A stretch of 57,652 bases of DNA from Gammaproteobacteria bacterium. GTDB lineage: Bacteria; Pseudomonadota; Gammaproteobacteria; UBA6429; Thiohalophilaceae. The stretch is from the NCBI GenBank assembly GCA_030148325.1, contig JASBTR010000109.1:1-57652 (forward strand), written 5' to 3'. The notes below the pieces were generated by a model. The model saw only the letters and a list, made by a program, of their open reading frames with translations. It was not told where the DNA came from and made no database searches. Positions 38,505-48,574 of this stretch are shown here, piece by piece. How positions within the stretch are numbered: position 1 is the stretch's first letter; every line of letters begins with the position of its first letter. Position numbers and translations under genes: made by a program.

Positions 38505-39749
38505 CTAGAGAGAAATATTGTCCTGCAGGATTTTCGGGGTAATGAAAATCAGCAGTTCCTTCTTGTCGTCCACATCGACCGTGTTGCGGAACAGGACGCC
38601 AACAATGGGCAGATCGCCAAAGAAGGGAATGCGGTTAATCGTTTTACTCTTGGTCTGCTCATAGATGCCGCCGAGGACCACGGTTTCGCCATTGTTGACC
38701 AGTACTTCGGTCTGCACGCTCTGGGTGTTGATGGGCGGGACGCCATCGACCAGATTACCGAAGTCCGGTTGATCCTTGCGCACATCCAGGGTCATGATAA
38801 TACGGCTATCAGGGGTAATTTGCGGCGTGACCTTCAGTTCCAGTACGGCTTTTTTGAAGGCTACGGTGGCGGCGCCACTGGAGCTGGCCTGTCGATAGGG
38901 AATTTCCTGACCGGCGGTGATGGTCGCTTCCTGTTGATTCGAAGTAATTACTCGGGGACTGGAGACGGTTTCCGAAGAACCTTCCAGCTGGGCGGCGGAA
39001 AGCTCCAGATTGACCAGGGTGCCAAAAGGCAGCCGCGCCATCGCCAGGCCGATACTGCCGGCGCTTCTGCTGGTAACGGGCAGGTCGACATTCCACTGGT
39101 CGGTTAGTTCGAGAGAATCCCCGTTGATGAGTTGCCGGGTTGCTTCACTGGAACCGGACAGGACCTTTCTGCGGCCGTCAGTGCCGGTATAATTACGGGT
39201 CACGCCGAAACGCACCCCTAGCTCCAGCTTGAAGTTGGTGCTGGCCAGAACGATGCGTGATTCGATTAATACCTGGCGCACAGGCACGTCGAGTTCTTCC
39301 ACCATGTCCAGAATAGCGTCAATATGTTCGGCTGTATCCTGAACCAGCAACTTGTTGGTGCGGTTGTCAACGGTTACTGTGCCCCGGGTGGAAAGCAGGG
39401 ATGTCTCTTTCTGGCTGAACAGTTCGGCAAGTTCGGCTGCTTTGGCGTAGTTGATCTGGATGGTTTCCGACTCAATCGGCGCCAGTTCGATAATCTGCTT
39501 ATTGGCTTCCAGTTCCAGTTTTTCGCGCGCGGTAATTTCTTCGGAAGGCGCCACCAGCATGACATTACCGGTCAGACGCTTGGCCAGACCTTTGGTTTTG
39601 AGGACGATGTCCAGAGCCTGGTCCCAGGGCACATTTTTCAGGCGCAGGGTGAGGTTGCCGGAAACGGTGTCACTGGTAACCATGTTGATGCCGGTAAATT
39701 CGGCCAGCAGTTGCAGCACAGCGCGTACTTCGATGTTCTGGAAATTGAG
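38505..39749 (-). CDS. pilQ: PilQ secretin, C-terminal part after an in-frame amber codon
   Basis: The frame that continues directly after the TAG at 39750-39752, reading LNFQNIEVRAVLQLLAEFTG without any further stop. It holds the STN/secretin N1 region and the full secretin channel domain (VLVNNGETVVLGGIYEQ, VGVLFRNTVDVDDKKELLIFITP). The first possible independent start is GTG at 39719, but such a product would lack a signal peptide and could not reach the periplasm. The sequence is well preserved, which argues against old decay. With the upstream part it makes a normal-length PilQ of 706 residues. It ends in TAG. Confidence 0.88.
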   Translation of the reverse strand, partial: LNFQNIEVRAVLQLLAEFTGINMVTSDTVSGNLTLRLKNVPWDQALDIVLKTKGLAKRLTGNVMLVAPSEEITAREKLELEANKQIIELAPIESETIQINYAKAAELAELFSQKETSLLSTRGTVTVDNRTNKLLVQDTAEHIDAILDMVEELDVPVRQVLIESRIVLASTNFKLELGVRFGVTRNYTGTDGRRKVLSGSSEATRQLINGDSLELTDQWNVDLPVTSRSAGSIGLAMARLPFGTLVNLELSAAQLEGSSETVSSPRVITSNQQEATITAGQEIPYRQASSSGAATVAFKKAVLELKVTPQITPDSRIIMTLDVRKDQPDFGNLVDGVPPINTQSVQTEVLVNNGETVVLGGIYEQTKSKTINRIPFFGDLPIVGVLFRNTVDVDDKKELLIFITPKILQDNISL

Positions 39750-39752
39750 CTA
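39750..39752 (-). other. In-frame TAG codon 292 of pilQ
   Basis: The reading frame is GGT GAA CGC CTG TAG CTC AAT TTC. PilQ proteins normally read GERLSLNFQNI here, so TAG occupies a serine position and differs from TCG by one base. The frame is unbroken on both sides. The octamer CTGTAGCT is the same as at the mrcA amber. It could be a recent mutation, an assembly error or a decoded codon. Confidence 0.85.
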
Positions 39753-40625
39753 CAGGCGTTCACCGGTATAACCAAACTGGCGTTTCTTTTTCTTCGCGTC
39801 AGTAACTTTGACGACAGGTTTAATATCAATAGTCAGCTTCTCGTCAGCCTGATAGGCAATATGATCAAACTGGCCGGTGGCGGTAATGATCAGGCGTACA
39901 TCGTTACCATGGTTAAACGCATCGACAGTTTTTACCGGTGTAGCAAAGTCCAGCACGTCCATGCGTCGTTCCAGATCTTCAGACAGGGCGCTGTTTTTGA
40001 AGGTGACCTGAACCTCTGAGCCAAGTTTTTTCATGTCCACAGTGGTATTGGGATCGGAAAGGGTTACTACAATACGGCCTTCACCTTTCTCACCACGACG
40101 GAAATCCACGTTGAGAATATTGTTGGCCTGTGCTCCTGCTTGCGATGCCTGGGTCAGGCCGCCAGCGTTCGCCTTACTGCTGCTAAAAGAGGAAAAGGAG
40201 TTGTCGTTCAGGGTGATGATGACCGTGTTGCCGTCCACCGCTGTGTTATAGCCTACCAGTTTGGAGAGATTTACGACCACGCGAGTACGATTGCCCGCTT
40301 CTACGGCGGTAATGCTGCGGGCGACGCCAACCCCAATCGGGGTAGTTTTAGCTGGCAGGTTGATACTGGTTGAGGGGAAGTCAAAGGCAATACGCGCAGG
40401 ATCGTCAATGGTGAAACTGGCCGGTTCTTCCACATCCTGGGTCATGGACAGACGAATCTGGATTTTGTCACCGGGCAGCGTGGTATAGGTAATGTTATTA
40501 AGCTCGTTGCCTGCCGCCTGTGACAGGCCGGAGGACAGGGATGCCAGCAGAAGCAGAAGCATGAACAGCCAGCGGGAATGGCTCTTGCTGGTATGTGTGG
40601 TTTTATTTCTCATTGCTAAAGTCAT
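39750..40625 (-). CDS. pilQ: PilQ secretin, N-terminal part with AMIN domain
   Basis: 291 residues up to the TAG. A signal peptide (WLFMLLLLLASLSSGLSQA) is followed by two AMIN-type peptidoglycan-binding modules (about 40-150 and 170-275). Without readthrough it would be a secreted fragment without channel. GGGG lies about nine bases before the ATG at 40625; a second ATG at 40613 is possible. It follows pilP by 21 bases as the last gene of the pilMNOPQ operon, which builds the type IV pilus alignment complex and outer-membrane pore. Confidence 0.88.
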   Translation of the reverse strand: MTLAMRNKTTHTSKSHSRWLFMLLLLLASLSSGLSQAAGNELNNITYTTLPGDKIQIRLSMTQDVEEPASFTIDDPARIAFDFPSTSINLPAKTTPIGVGVARSITAVEAGNRTRVVVNLSKLVGYNTAVDGNTVIITLNDNSFSSFSSSKANAGGLTQASQAGAQANNILNVDFRRGEKGEGRIVVTLSDPNTTVDMKKLGSEVQVTFKNSALSEDLERRMDVLDFATPVKTVDAFNHGNDVRLIITATGQFDHIAYQADEKLTIDIKPVVKVTDAKKKKRQFGYTGERL

Positions 40626-40646
40626 GTGTTGCTACCCCATCAGGCA

Positions 40647-41195
40647 TCATTCAGTCAGTTGCAGGGAGACTTCGCGATCAACCCAGCCCCCTGTCCCATT
40701 CGGTATGATTTCTTTAATTTTAATTGTGGTTTCTGAAATCGAAAGGATTTCGCCAAAATTCTGTCCCAGGTAATTGCCGGGCTGTACGCGGTAAACTGTA
40801 TCGTCCGGGGCAGCGATCAGCGCCCAGCGTTTACCATTGCGTTCAAGATTGCCAACAAAGACGAGTGAGTCCAGCGGGAATTGCTCCAGTGCTTCGCGTT
40901 TGCGATTGCTGTTCGGGCGCAGGCCATCATTAACAATGGCTGCCTGCTCTTCCTCGAGGACAAAGGGGGAAAAGGGATCGCGCAGGCTGGCTGGATCGTA
41001 GGTAAAGGACTCATAGGGTTTGATTTCAGGCAGGCCCTTGATGCGCCCCTGTTTGCGTGATTTCACATCATTAATATATGAAGTGAGATCCTGGTGCTGG
41101 TCTCCGCTACAGGCGCTCAGCGACAGCAGCGCACAAATCTGCAATGTGCTGATAACGCCTTTCGCCCGTTTTTGTAAATTATTCAGTATGTTCAT
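40647..41195 (-). CDS. pilP: Type IV pilus lipoprotein PilP
   Basis: A 182-residue inner-membrane lipoprotein with lipobox LSAC near residue 29. The C-terminal half is the PilP beta-sandwich domain (DSLVFVGNLERNGKRWALI) that contacts the PilQ N0 domain, linking the PilMNO platform to the secretin. Its N-terminal stretch (KGLPEIKPYESFTYDP) is the PilNO-binding tail. Confidence 0.94.
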   Translation of the reverse strand: MNILNNLQKRAKGVISTLQICALLSLSACSGDQHQDLTSYINDVKSRKQGRIKGLPEIKPYESFTYDPASLRDPFSPFVLEEEQAAIVNDGLRPNSNRKREALEQFPLDSLVFVGNLERNGKRWALIAAPDDTVYRVQPGNYLGQNFGEILSISETTIKIKEIIPNGTGGWVDREVSLQLTE

Positions 41196-41217
41196 GCGAT
41201 CCTGTCAGATAATGCGC

Positions 41218-41868
41218 TTATCTTCTCCGCCCTTTACGTTTTTTATTGTTTGCGGCACGGAGTTGTGCAATTTCATTTTCATCCAGATAGCGGTAAGTTT
41301 TGGCAATTACGCGCATAGTCATATTATTGCTGTTTTCACCCTGGCTGTTTTCCTTGATGGAAATATCGTGCAGTGTCACGATGCGCGGCAGGGCGGCAAT
41401 ACCGCTGACAAAACGGCCAAAACGGTGATAATCGCCGGTCATTTCCATTTCAATTGGGAACTCAGCATAGAAATCTTTCTGTATTTCCTTGCCGGGCTTG
41501 AACAGTTTAAAATTGATTCCGCTGGCCAGGCCGGTCTGGGAAATATCCACCAGCAAATCATCGATTTCGGTTTTGCTGGGCAGTTGTCGCAGCATGGTGC
41601 CGAAGGACTGTTCCATCTCCTTCATTTGCAGTTTGTAGGCGTCCAGGTTGGCGGCTTTTTTCCACTTGCTTTCAAAGTCCTGTTTAAGCTGTAGTTCTCT
41701 CGCCTCAGCCTGGCCCAGTTTCTGCTGCTGGTCTTTGATGTCGAGGAAATAACCCAGCACCAGCGTCAGTACGCAGGCCACGATAACCACGCCGGCTTTA
41801 AGCGGCATGGGCCAGCTGCCAATGGTGTTGAGGTCAAGATCATTCAGATCAATGCTGATATCTTTCAT
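41218..41868 (-). CDS. pilO: Type IV pilus assembly protein PilO
   Basis: A 216-residue bitopic membrane protein: a short cytoplasmic N-terminus, a helix around 25-45 (AGVVIVACVLTLVLGYFL), a coiled coil and a periplasmic ferredoxin-like domain. It pairs with PilN. The start overlaps the pilN stop by four bases. It ends with a very basic tail (NNKKRKGRRR). Confidence 0.94.
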   Translation of the reverse strand: MKDISIDLNDLDLNTIGSWPMPLKAGVVIVACVLTLVLGYFLDIKDQQQKLGQAEARELQLKQDFESKWKKAANLDAYKLQMKEMEQSFGTMLRQLPSKTEIDDLLVDISQTGLASGINFKLFKPGKEIQKDFYAEFPIEMEMTGDYHRFGRFVSGIAALPRIVTLHDISIKENSQGENSNNMTMRVIAKTYRYLDENEIAQLRAANNKKRKGRRR

Positions 41869-42424
41869 GACTTGTTCCCGGCAGATTTGTTGACCTGCAC
41901 GCAGCGCAGGCTGAATTCACGTGAATCATTTTCGTCCTTGTTGGCCAGCTTGATAACATCGAGAACCGGTTTGTCCAGCCAGTCAGACGCCTCGATATTA
42001 CGCATGAAAGCGGAAACCCGGGCGTTAGACTGGGCATAGCCGACGATAGTGATGGTCTTGCCTTTCTGTTCGATGCTTTTCAGGTACAGTCCCTGAGGCA
42101 GGATGCGGGCAATTTCATCAAACAGATGCACGATTTCAGGTCGATTACCCTGCAACTGCTGAATAACAGAGATACGCGCCTGCAGGCTTTGCTTGTCACG
42201 CTCGAGTTTTTCGATTTCCTTGATCTGGGCGTCCACTTCGGCTATTTGTGCAGTGAGGAACTGGTTACGTTGATTCTGGATGTTGATCAGGTTGGCATAC
42301 TGGATATGTACGGCCAGAATAATCAGAATCATCAGGACGGCAGACAGGCCCATGATAGTGAGGAACTGTCGCTGCTGTTCCTTGCGCAGTTCCTCGCGCC
42401 AGGGCAGGAGATTAATGCGCGCCA

Positions 42425-42425
<1 letters not shown>
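41865..42425 (-). CDS. pilN: Type IV pilus assembly protein PilN
   Basis: A 186-residue bitopic protein that starts with the conserved cytoplasmic motif INLLPWREE, which docks into PilM. A helix (20-42) and a coiled coil lead to a periplasmic domain. The ATG overlaps the pilM stop (TGATG), so translation is coupled. Confidence 0.95.
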
Positions 42426-43543
<1,118 letters not shown>

Positions 43544-43702
43544 TTAGGTTTTAGAGTCAACTATAGGACAACGCACCAAAAATTACAAACACAAAAAAAC
43601 AGTAGCTATGTTTGTGGTGACTTCCATCGTAGTGTTCCCGGTGTTGAAGCGATATACTCCCTATCGGGCAAGCTCACAGGAATCTTTACTTTTATCAATC
43701 AT

Positions 43703-45406
43703 ATGAGACCGATTATTAAGAAATTTGTCACATTTTGCCTTGCATCGGTTCTCACTCTGACGCTTCTGGGGGCGATTGGGGGCATTGGCGCCTATGTCTA
43801 CATCACACCCCGGCTGCCCGAAATCAGCACGCTGAAGGACGTGCAATTGCAGGTCCCGCTGCGGGTTTATGCCCGCGGGGGTGAGTTGATGGCTGAATTT
43901 GGTGAGATGAAGCGTACCCCACTCAAGTATGAAGAATTTCCCAAAGCGCTGATTCATGCGGTGCTGGCAGCTGAAGACGATCGTTTTTTCGAGCATCCCG
44001 GTGTGGATTACCAGGGCATTTTGCGTGCGGCCTGGCAGTTGGTGCGTACCGGTGAGCGGGTCCAGGGTGGCAGTACCATTACTATGCAGGTGGCGCGCAA
44101 CTTTTTTCTCAGCCGAGAGAAAACGTTTTTGCGTAAGATTAATGAGATCTTTCTGGCGCTGAAAATCGAGGGCGAACTGAGCAAGGAAGATATCCTGGCT
44201 CTGTATCTGAACAAGATCTATCTGGGCAAGCGGGCCTACGGTTTTGCCGCCGCCGCCCAGGTTTATTATGGCAAACCGCTGGCTGAACTGGATTTGTCTG
44301 AAATTGCCATGATTGCCGGTCTGCCCAAGGCGCCCTCCAGTTATAACCCGGTGGTGGCGCCCGAGCGCGCCCGTATTCGTCGGAATTATGTTCTCGGCCG
44401 CATGCGGGCGCTGGGCTATATTACTGAGGCCGATGATGAAAGGGCCAGGCAGGTGCCGGTGCATGCCGGCGTACATGGGCAGAACATAGCGGTGGAAGCT
44501 CCCTATATTTCCGAAATGGTGCGCAATGAAATGCTAGGTCGTTACGGCGATGCCGCCTATACCGATGGTTATGAGGTCTATACCACGATTGATGCGCGCC
44601 TGCAGAAAGCCGCCAACCGGGCGCTACGGGATGATTTGCTGGCCTATGAACGGCGCCATGGTTATCGTGGCATTATAAAACATGTGGATCTGTTTGAGCT
44701 TGATGACGAGGGCGATGAGCTTTCGGTATGGTCTGCACTGTTGCGGGAGGTAAAGCCCGTTGGACATTTGCTGCCCGCCCTGATCGTCAGCGTTGGGGAT
44801 GAAAGCGCGTACGCCTTTACCCGGGACGGGCGCCTGGCCTATCTGGGCTGGGAGCAGATCAAGTGGGCGCGACGCATCATCGATGAGAACCATCTGGGAC
44901 CGGAGCTTGCTCATGCGAGTGAGGTGCTAAAAACGGGCGATGTGGTCTATTTGGCGGTCGCCGGGACGGGCTGTCACTGGCTGGCGCAGATCCCTCGCGT
45001 GGCGGGAGCGCTGGTTTCGCTACGCCCGGGGGATGGCGCTACGGATGTGCTGGTAGGTGGTTTTGATTACTACCAGAGCAAGTTCAATCGGGTTGTCCAG
45101 GCGCAACGCCAGCCGGGTTCCAGCTTTAAGCCGTTTGTTTATACGGCGGCGCTGGACAAAGGCTACACCGCAGCCAGCATAATCAATGATGCCCCGGTGG
45201 TGTTCGATGCTCCCGGCCTGGAGGACACCTGGCGGCCTGAAAACTACAGCGGCCGTTTCTATGGTCCTACCCGCCTGCGCCAGGCGCTGATCAAGTCGCG
45301 CAACCTGGTTTCCATTCGCCTGCTGCGCGACATTGGCATCGGTTATACCGTGCGTTATGTGACTCGCTTCGGCTTTAAGTCGAAGAACCTGCCGCGCGAT
45401 CTGTAG
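43703..45406 (+). CDS. mrcA: PBP1A, N-terminal part up to an in-frame amber codon
   Basis: 567 residues of a class A penicillin-binding protein. The ATG at 43703 opens a typical start, MRPIIKKF followed by a membrane anchor (FCLASVLTLTLLGAIGGIGAYVYI); an open frame further upstream is not needed. The glycosyltransferase domain has EDDRFFEHPGVD and QGGSTITMQ. The transpeptidase SXXK (SSFK) and SRN motifs are present, but the KTG box lies beyond the TAG, so this fragment alone could polymerise but not cross-link glycan strands. It diverges from pilM. Confidence 0.9.
   Translation: MRPIIKKFVTFCLASVLTLTLLGAIGGIGAYVYITPRLPEISTLKDVQLQVPLRVYARGGELMAEFGEMKRTPLKYEEFPKALIHAVLAAEDDRFFEHPGVDYQGILRAAWQLVRTGERVQGGSTITMQVARNFFLSREKTFLRKINEIFLALKIEGELSKEDILALYLNKIYLGKRAYGFAAAAQVYYGKPLAELDLSEIAMIAGLPKAPSSYNPVVAPERARIRRNYVLGRMRALGYITEADDERARQVPVHAGVHGQNIAVEAPYISEMVRNEMLGRYGDAAYTDGYEVYTTIDARLQKAANRALRDDLLAYERRHGYRGIIKHVDLFELDDEGDELSVWSALLREVKPVGHLLPALIVSVGDESAYAFTRDGRLAYLGWEQIKWARRIIDENHLGPELAHASEVLKTGDVVYLAVAGTGCHWLAQIPRVAGALVSLRPGDGATDVLVGGFDYYQSKFNRVVQAQRQPGSSFKPFVYTAALDKGYTAASIINDAPVVFDAPGLEDTWRPENYSGRFYGPTRLRQALIKSRNLVSIRLLRDIGIGYTVRYVTRFGFKSKNLPRDL
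45404..45406 (+). other. In-frame TAG codon 568 of mrcA
   Basis: The frame reads CTG CCG CGC GAT CTG TAG CTG GCG CTG GGC. PBP1A proteins read LPRNLSLALG here, so TAG sits at a serine position one base away from TCG. The following 285 codons are open and well conserved. It shares CTGTAGCT with the pilQ amber. Confidence 0.85.
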
Positions 45407-46261
45407 CTGGCGCTGGGCAGTGGTGCGGTTACACCTTATGATCTGGCCACTGCCTATACGGTTTTTGCCAATGGCGGCTATAAGGTCGAGCCCTATTTTA
45501 TTGATTATATTCGTGTCGATGGCAGCATCATTGAGATGACGCGTCCGTTGCAGGTTTGTCAGGAATGCGACGCGGCGGCTGAAGCCGAGACCAAAGCGGA
45601 GGCGGACAAAAAGACGGCGCAAAAAGTGACGATACAGGCGAGTGAGGCGGCAGCAGAAACTGAGACGAAGTTAGCGGTAACGCCCTGGCAGTTGCCGGCG
45701 CAGTATGCCGAACTGGATGAACGGGAGTGGCTGCAGATCCGGCAGGGACCGCAGTTGCCGCATCTGGCGAAGCGGGTGTTGAGTCCGCAGACGGCTTTTT
45801 TGATCAACACCATGTTACGGGATGTGATTCGCAAGGGCACAGGGCGGCGGGCGCTGGTGCTCAAGCGGAAAGATCTGGGTGGCAAGACCGGCACTACCAA
45901 TGATCAGCGTGACGCCTGGTTTACGGGCTTTAACGGTGATGTGGCGACCATAGCCTGGGTAGGTTTCGATACGCCACAGCCGCTGGGCGATCATGAAACC
46001 GGTGCGCGGGCGGCCTTGCCTATGTGGATAAGCTATATGCATGCCGCCCTGCAGGGGAAGCCGGAAACGCCACTGGAGCAGCCGGCGGGTGTTGTTTCTG
46101 TACGTATCGATCCAGAAACCGGTGAACTGGCCGATGCTAACCAGGCAGATGCGATTTTTGAATATTTCCGTAGTGGGAATGTCCCAAAACGACAGGCGGA
46201 AGAACGATCTGTGGATAGCCCGACACAAAGTGGTTCGGATATTACCGAACAGCTGTTTTAA
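45407..46261 (+). CDS. mrcA: PBP1A, C-terminal part after the amber codon
   Basis: Continues in the same frame for 284 residues: LALGSGAVTPYDLATAYTVF, then an Ala/Glu/Lys-rich insert (about 45574-45668), then the transpeptidase KTGTTNDQRDAWF box and the rest of the fold. The first ATG is at 45536; a product from it would lack anchor and active-site serine. Conservation of the KTG region suggests that the full-length protein of 852 residues is, or was until recently, made. Confidence 0.88.
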   Translation: MALGSGAVTPYDLATAYTVFANGGYKVEPYFIDYIRVDGSIIEMTRPLQVCQECDAAAEAETKAEADKKTAQKVTIQASEAAAETETKLAVTPWQLPAQYAELDEREWLQIRQGPQLPHLAKRVLSPQTAFLINTMLRDVIRKGTGRRALVLKRKDLGGKTGTTNDQRDAWFTGFNGDVATIAWVGFDTPQPLGDHETGARAALPMWISYMHAALQGKPETPLEQPAGVVSVRIDPETGELADANQADAIFEYFRSGNVPKRQAEERSVDSPTQSGSDITEQLF

Positions 46262-46285
46262 CTTTTACAGGAATCGAGAGCCGGT

Positions 46286-46347
46286 CTGCAGGTGCGCCTT
46301 CAGGCGCACTTAAACGGGATTTTGTACGCCTGAAGGCGTACCTGCAG
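46286..46347. repeat. Family E palindrome
   Basis: CTGCAGGTGCGCCTTCAGGC (from 46286) and GCCTGAAGGCGTACCTGCAG (ending 46347) are near-perfect inverted copies with a short loop. It lies right after mrcA and may act as a transcript end; there is no T-run. A related hairpin is nested at 23941-23971. Confidence 0.8.
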
Positions 46348-46377
46348 GTTGATGGCAAACAGGACGCAGACAGGATC

Positions 46378-47004
46378 ATGAGCAACCGAAATATCAAAGC
46401 CCAGCAAATGCGTCTGCGCCTGGCGCAGGAAGCGGCACAGATTCTTTTGCAAAATGGAAGTCGTGATTATTATGCCGCCAAGCACAAGGCGGCCCTGCAT
46501 CTGGGTGCGGCGGACACGCGCAATATGCCCAGCAATACCGAAATCGAATCCGCGCTACAGGAATACCAGCGGATTTTTCGCGCCGATGTGCAACCCGCGG
46601 AGTTGAGACGTTTGCGCAGGGCGGCGTTGCAGGCCATGCGGTTTTTCAGGGACTTCAGGCCACGCCTGGTCGGTAGCGTGCTGCGAGGGACGGCGGATGA
46701 ACATTCGGTTGTGACCCTGCATGTTATCGCCTCTGCGGTGGAGGACCTCAATCTGTTTTTGCTGCAGAGCCAGATTCCCTTCGAAATAGGCGAGAAGCGG
46801 GTGCGCTTTCAGGCTGAACTTATGCAGAGCCTGCCGGTGTATCGGTTTGTTGCGGATGATGTGCCCATTGAAATGGTTATTTTTCCAGAGGATGGGCCGC
46901 GGCAGCCGCCCCTGAGTCCGCTGGACAGCAAGCCCATGCAACGCGCGGACATACGCGCGCTTGAAAAATTATTACAGGAAGATCTGTCGTCCCCCGAACT
47001 TTAA
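46378..47004 (+). CDS. Conserved hypothetical protein, possible degenerate nucleotidyltransferase
   Basis: A 208-residue soluble protein I can only place tentatively. Residues 1-85 are helical. RPRLVGSVLRGTADEHSVVTLHV (about 94-116) resembles the G-S and acidic-strand segment of polymerase-beta-type nucleotidyltransferases, but the expected aspartates are replaced by VVT, so catalysis is doubtful. The rest (FLLQSQIPFEIGEKRVRF) continues as a mixed fold. It lies between mrcA and maeB, convergent with the latter, nine bases apart. Confidence 0.7.
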   Translation: MSNRNIKAQQMRLRLAQEAAQILLQNGSRDYYAAKHKAALHLGAADTRNMPSNTEIESALQEYQRIFRADVQPAELRRLRRAALQAMRFFRDFRPRLVGSVLRGTADEHSVVTLHVIASAVEDLNLFLLQSQIPFEIGEKRVRFQAELMQSLPVYRFVADDVPIEMVIFPEDGPRQPPLSPLDSKPMQRADIRALEKLLQEDLSSPEL

Positions 47005-47013
47005 GGCGGCTAA

Positions 47014-48252
47014 CTACTTTTTCAGCCGCGCAACCCCGGTATCGATAGCCGCCTGGGCTACGGCGCCGGCCACGGTTTCTCGCAGGCGCGGATCAAAGGG
47101 TTTGGGAATAATATACTGTGGACCAAAGCTCAGTGATTCATCGCGATAGACTGCGATGACTTCCTTCGGTACAGGTTCACGGGCCAGTTCGGAGAGGGCC
47201 TTGACTGCGGCAATTTTCATTGCGGTGTTGATACAGGTAGCGCGTACGTCCAGTGCACCGCGGAAAATAAACGGAAAGCCCAGCACGTTGTTCACCTGGT
47301 TGGGGTAGTCACTGCGGCCGGTGGCGAGAATAAGATCATCGCGTGTGGCATGGGCCAGGGCCGGATCGATTTCCGGATCAGGATTGGAGAGGGCGAAAAC
47401 CATCGGCCTGTCGGCCATGCTGCGCAGCATGTCAGCTGTGACCAGGTTGGGGCCGGAGACGCCGATGAAAACGTCCGCGCCGTCGAAGGCGTCAGCGATG
47501 CTGCGGCGTTCGGTTTCGCGGGAAAACTCATGTTTGTACTGATTCACTCCATCGCGACCGTGGTGTACTACGCCCTTGCGATCCACCAGATAGATGCGTC
47601 GTGCGCCGAGGCTCTTGAGCACGCGCATGGCGGCAATGCCGGCAGCGCCGGCCCCCAGGCAGACGATATGGGCGGATTCCATATCCTTGCCCGCGATCTC
47701 CAGGGCATTGAGCAGGCCGGCGGCGATGATGATAGCCGTACCGTGCTGATCGTCGTGGAAGACCGGAATATCAAGCTGGTTGCTCAGGGTATGTTCGATT
47801 TCAAAACAGGCCGGGGCGGCGATATCCTCCAGGTTGATGCCGCCAAAGGTTGGAGCGATACGGCGCACGGTATCGATGAAGTCTTCAGGCGTTTCGGCAT
47901 CGATTTCGATATCCATGGCGTCGATACCCGCAAAGCGCTTGAATAGCACGGCCTTGCCTTCCATAACCGGTTTACTGGCCAGTGCGCCCACCCGACCCAG
48001 CCCCAGTACGGCTGAGCCATCGGTGATCACGGCGACCAGATTGCCCTTGCCGGTATAGTGGTACGCATCCTCAGGGCTCTCAGCAATAGCGCGTACCGGC
48101 GCCGCCACGCCGGGCGTATAGGCCAGGCTGAGCTCTTCCTGGGTTTCGCAGGATATGGTTAACTCGGTGGCGGTTTTACCCGGCCGCGGTTCGGCATGGT
48201 AGCGAAGCGCATCAGTGGCGAGTTTTTTCTGTTCGGGTGTGTCGGTACTCAT
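47014..48252 (-). CDS. maeB: NAD(P)-dependent malic enzyme
   Basis: A 412-residue oxaloacetate-decarboxylating malate dehydrogenase that makes pyruvate and NAD(P)[12 protein letters not shown] and the catalytic [18 protein letters not shown] segment are at the N-terminus; metal-binding EDI and HDDQHGTA follow, then the Rossmann GAGAAGIA. It lacks the phosphotransacetylase-like extension of E. coli MaeB and matches the short form. It ends in TAG. Confidence 0.94.
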   Translation of the reverse strand: MSTDTPEQKKLATDALRYHAEPRPGKTATELTISCETQEELSLAYTPGVAAPVRAIAESPEDAYHYTGKGNLVAVITDGSAVLGLGRVGALASKPVMEGKAVLFKRFAGIDAMDIEIDAETPEDFIDTVRRIAPTFGGINLEDIAAPACFEIEHTLSNQLDIPVFHDDQHGTAIIIAAGLLNALEIAGKDMESAHIVCLGAGAAGIAAMRVLKSLGARRIYLVDRKGVVHHGRDGVNQYKHEFSRETERRSIADAFDGADVFIGVSGPNLVTADMLRSMADRPMVFALSNPDPEIDPALAHATRDDLILATGRSDYPNQVNNVLGFPFIFRGALDVRATCINTAMKIAAVKALSELAREPVPKEVIAVYRDESLSFGPQYIIPKPFDPRLRETVAGAVAQAAIDTGVARLKK

Positions 48253-48367
48253 GCAAGGGTTTCCTGGAAAATAAGAGCGGGTTATCTGTTAAGTTAGATT
48301 GGTAGTTTAGCCCTATCCCGGCATAGTCGGAAACCTTTGCCGTGATTAATCTTCATTGTTTGCATTA

Positions 48368-48556
48368 AACGCAGAGAACGCGGAGGCGCAGAGACGCGGA
48401 GATTATATAATTTATTTCTGTTCCTACATCCTCTGTGTGGTAATGCATATGGATGGTAGACAAGATCTGAGACAGGGTTTCCTACGGAGAACCGTGGGTG
48501 CCCGGGCCAATAAATTTTGTTTCTCTGCGTCTCTGCGCCTCCGCGTCCTCTGCGTT
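48368..48556. repeat. Family A palindrome, 35-bp arms
   Basis: Arms at 48368-48402 and 48522-48556 match as inverted copies at 33 of 35 positions. The loop holds about 120 bases without a recognisable gene. It separates maeB from the nuclease gene. Confidence 0.85.
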
Positions 48557-48574
48557 ATTCACAAAATATAGCTA

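Noticed and set aside
38505-39719. Independent short secretin gene starting at GTG 39719
   Set aside because: It has no signal peptide and starts in the middle of the conserved N1-region sequence; it is better read as the continuation of pilQ.
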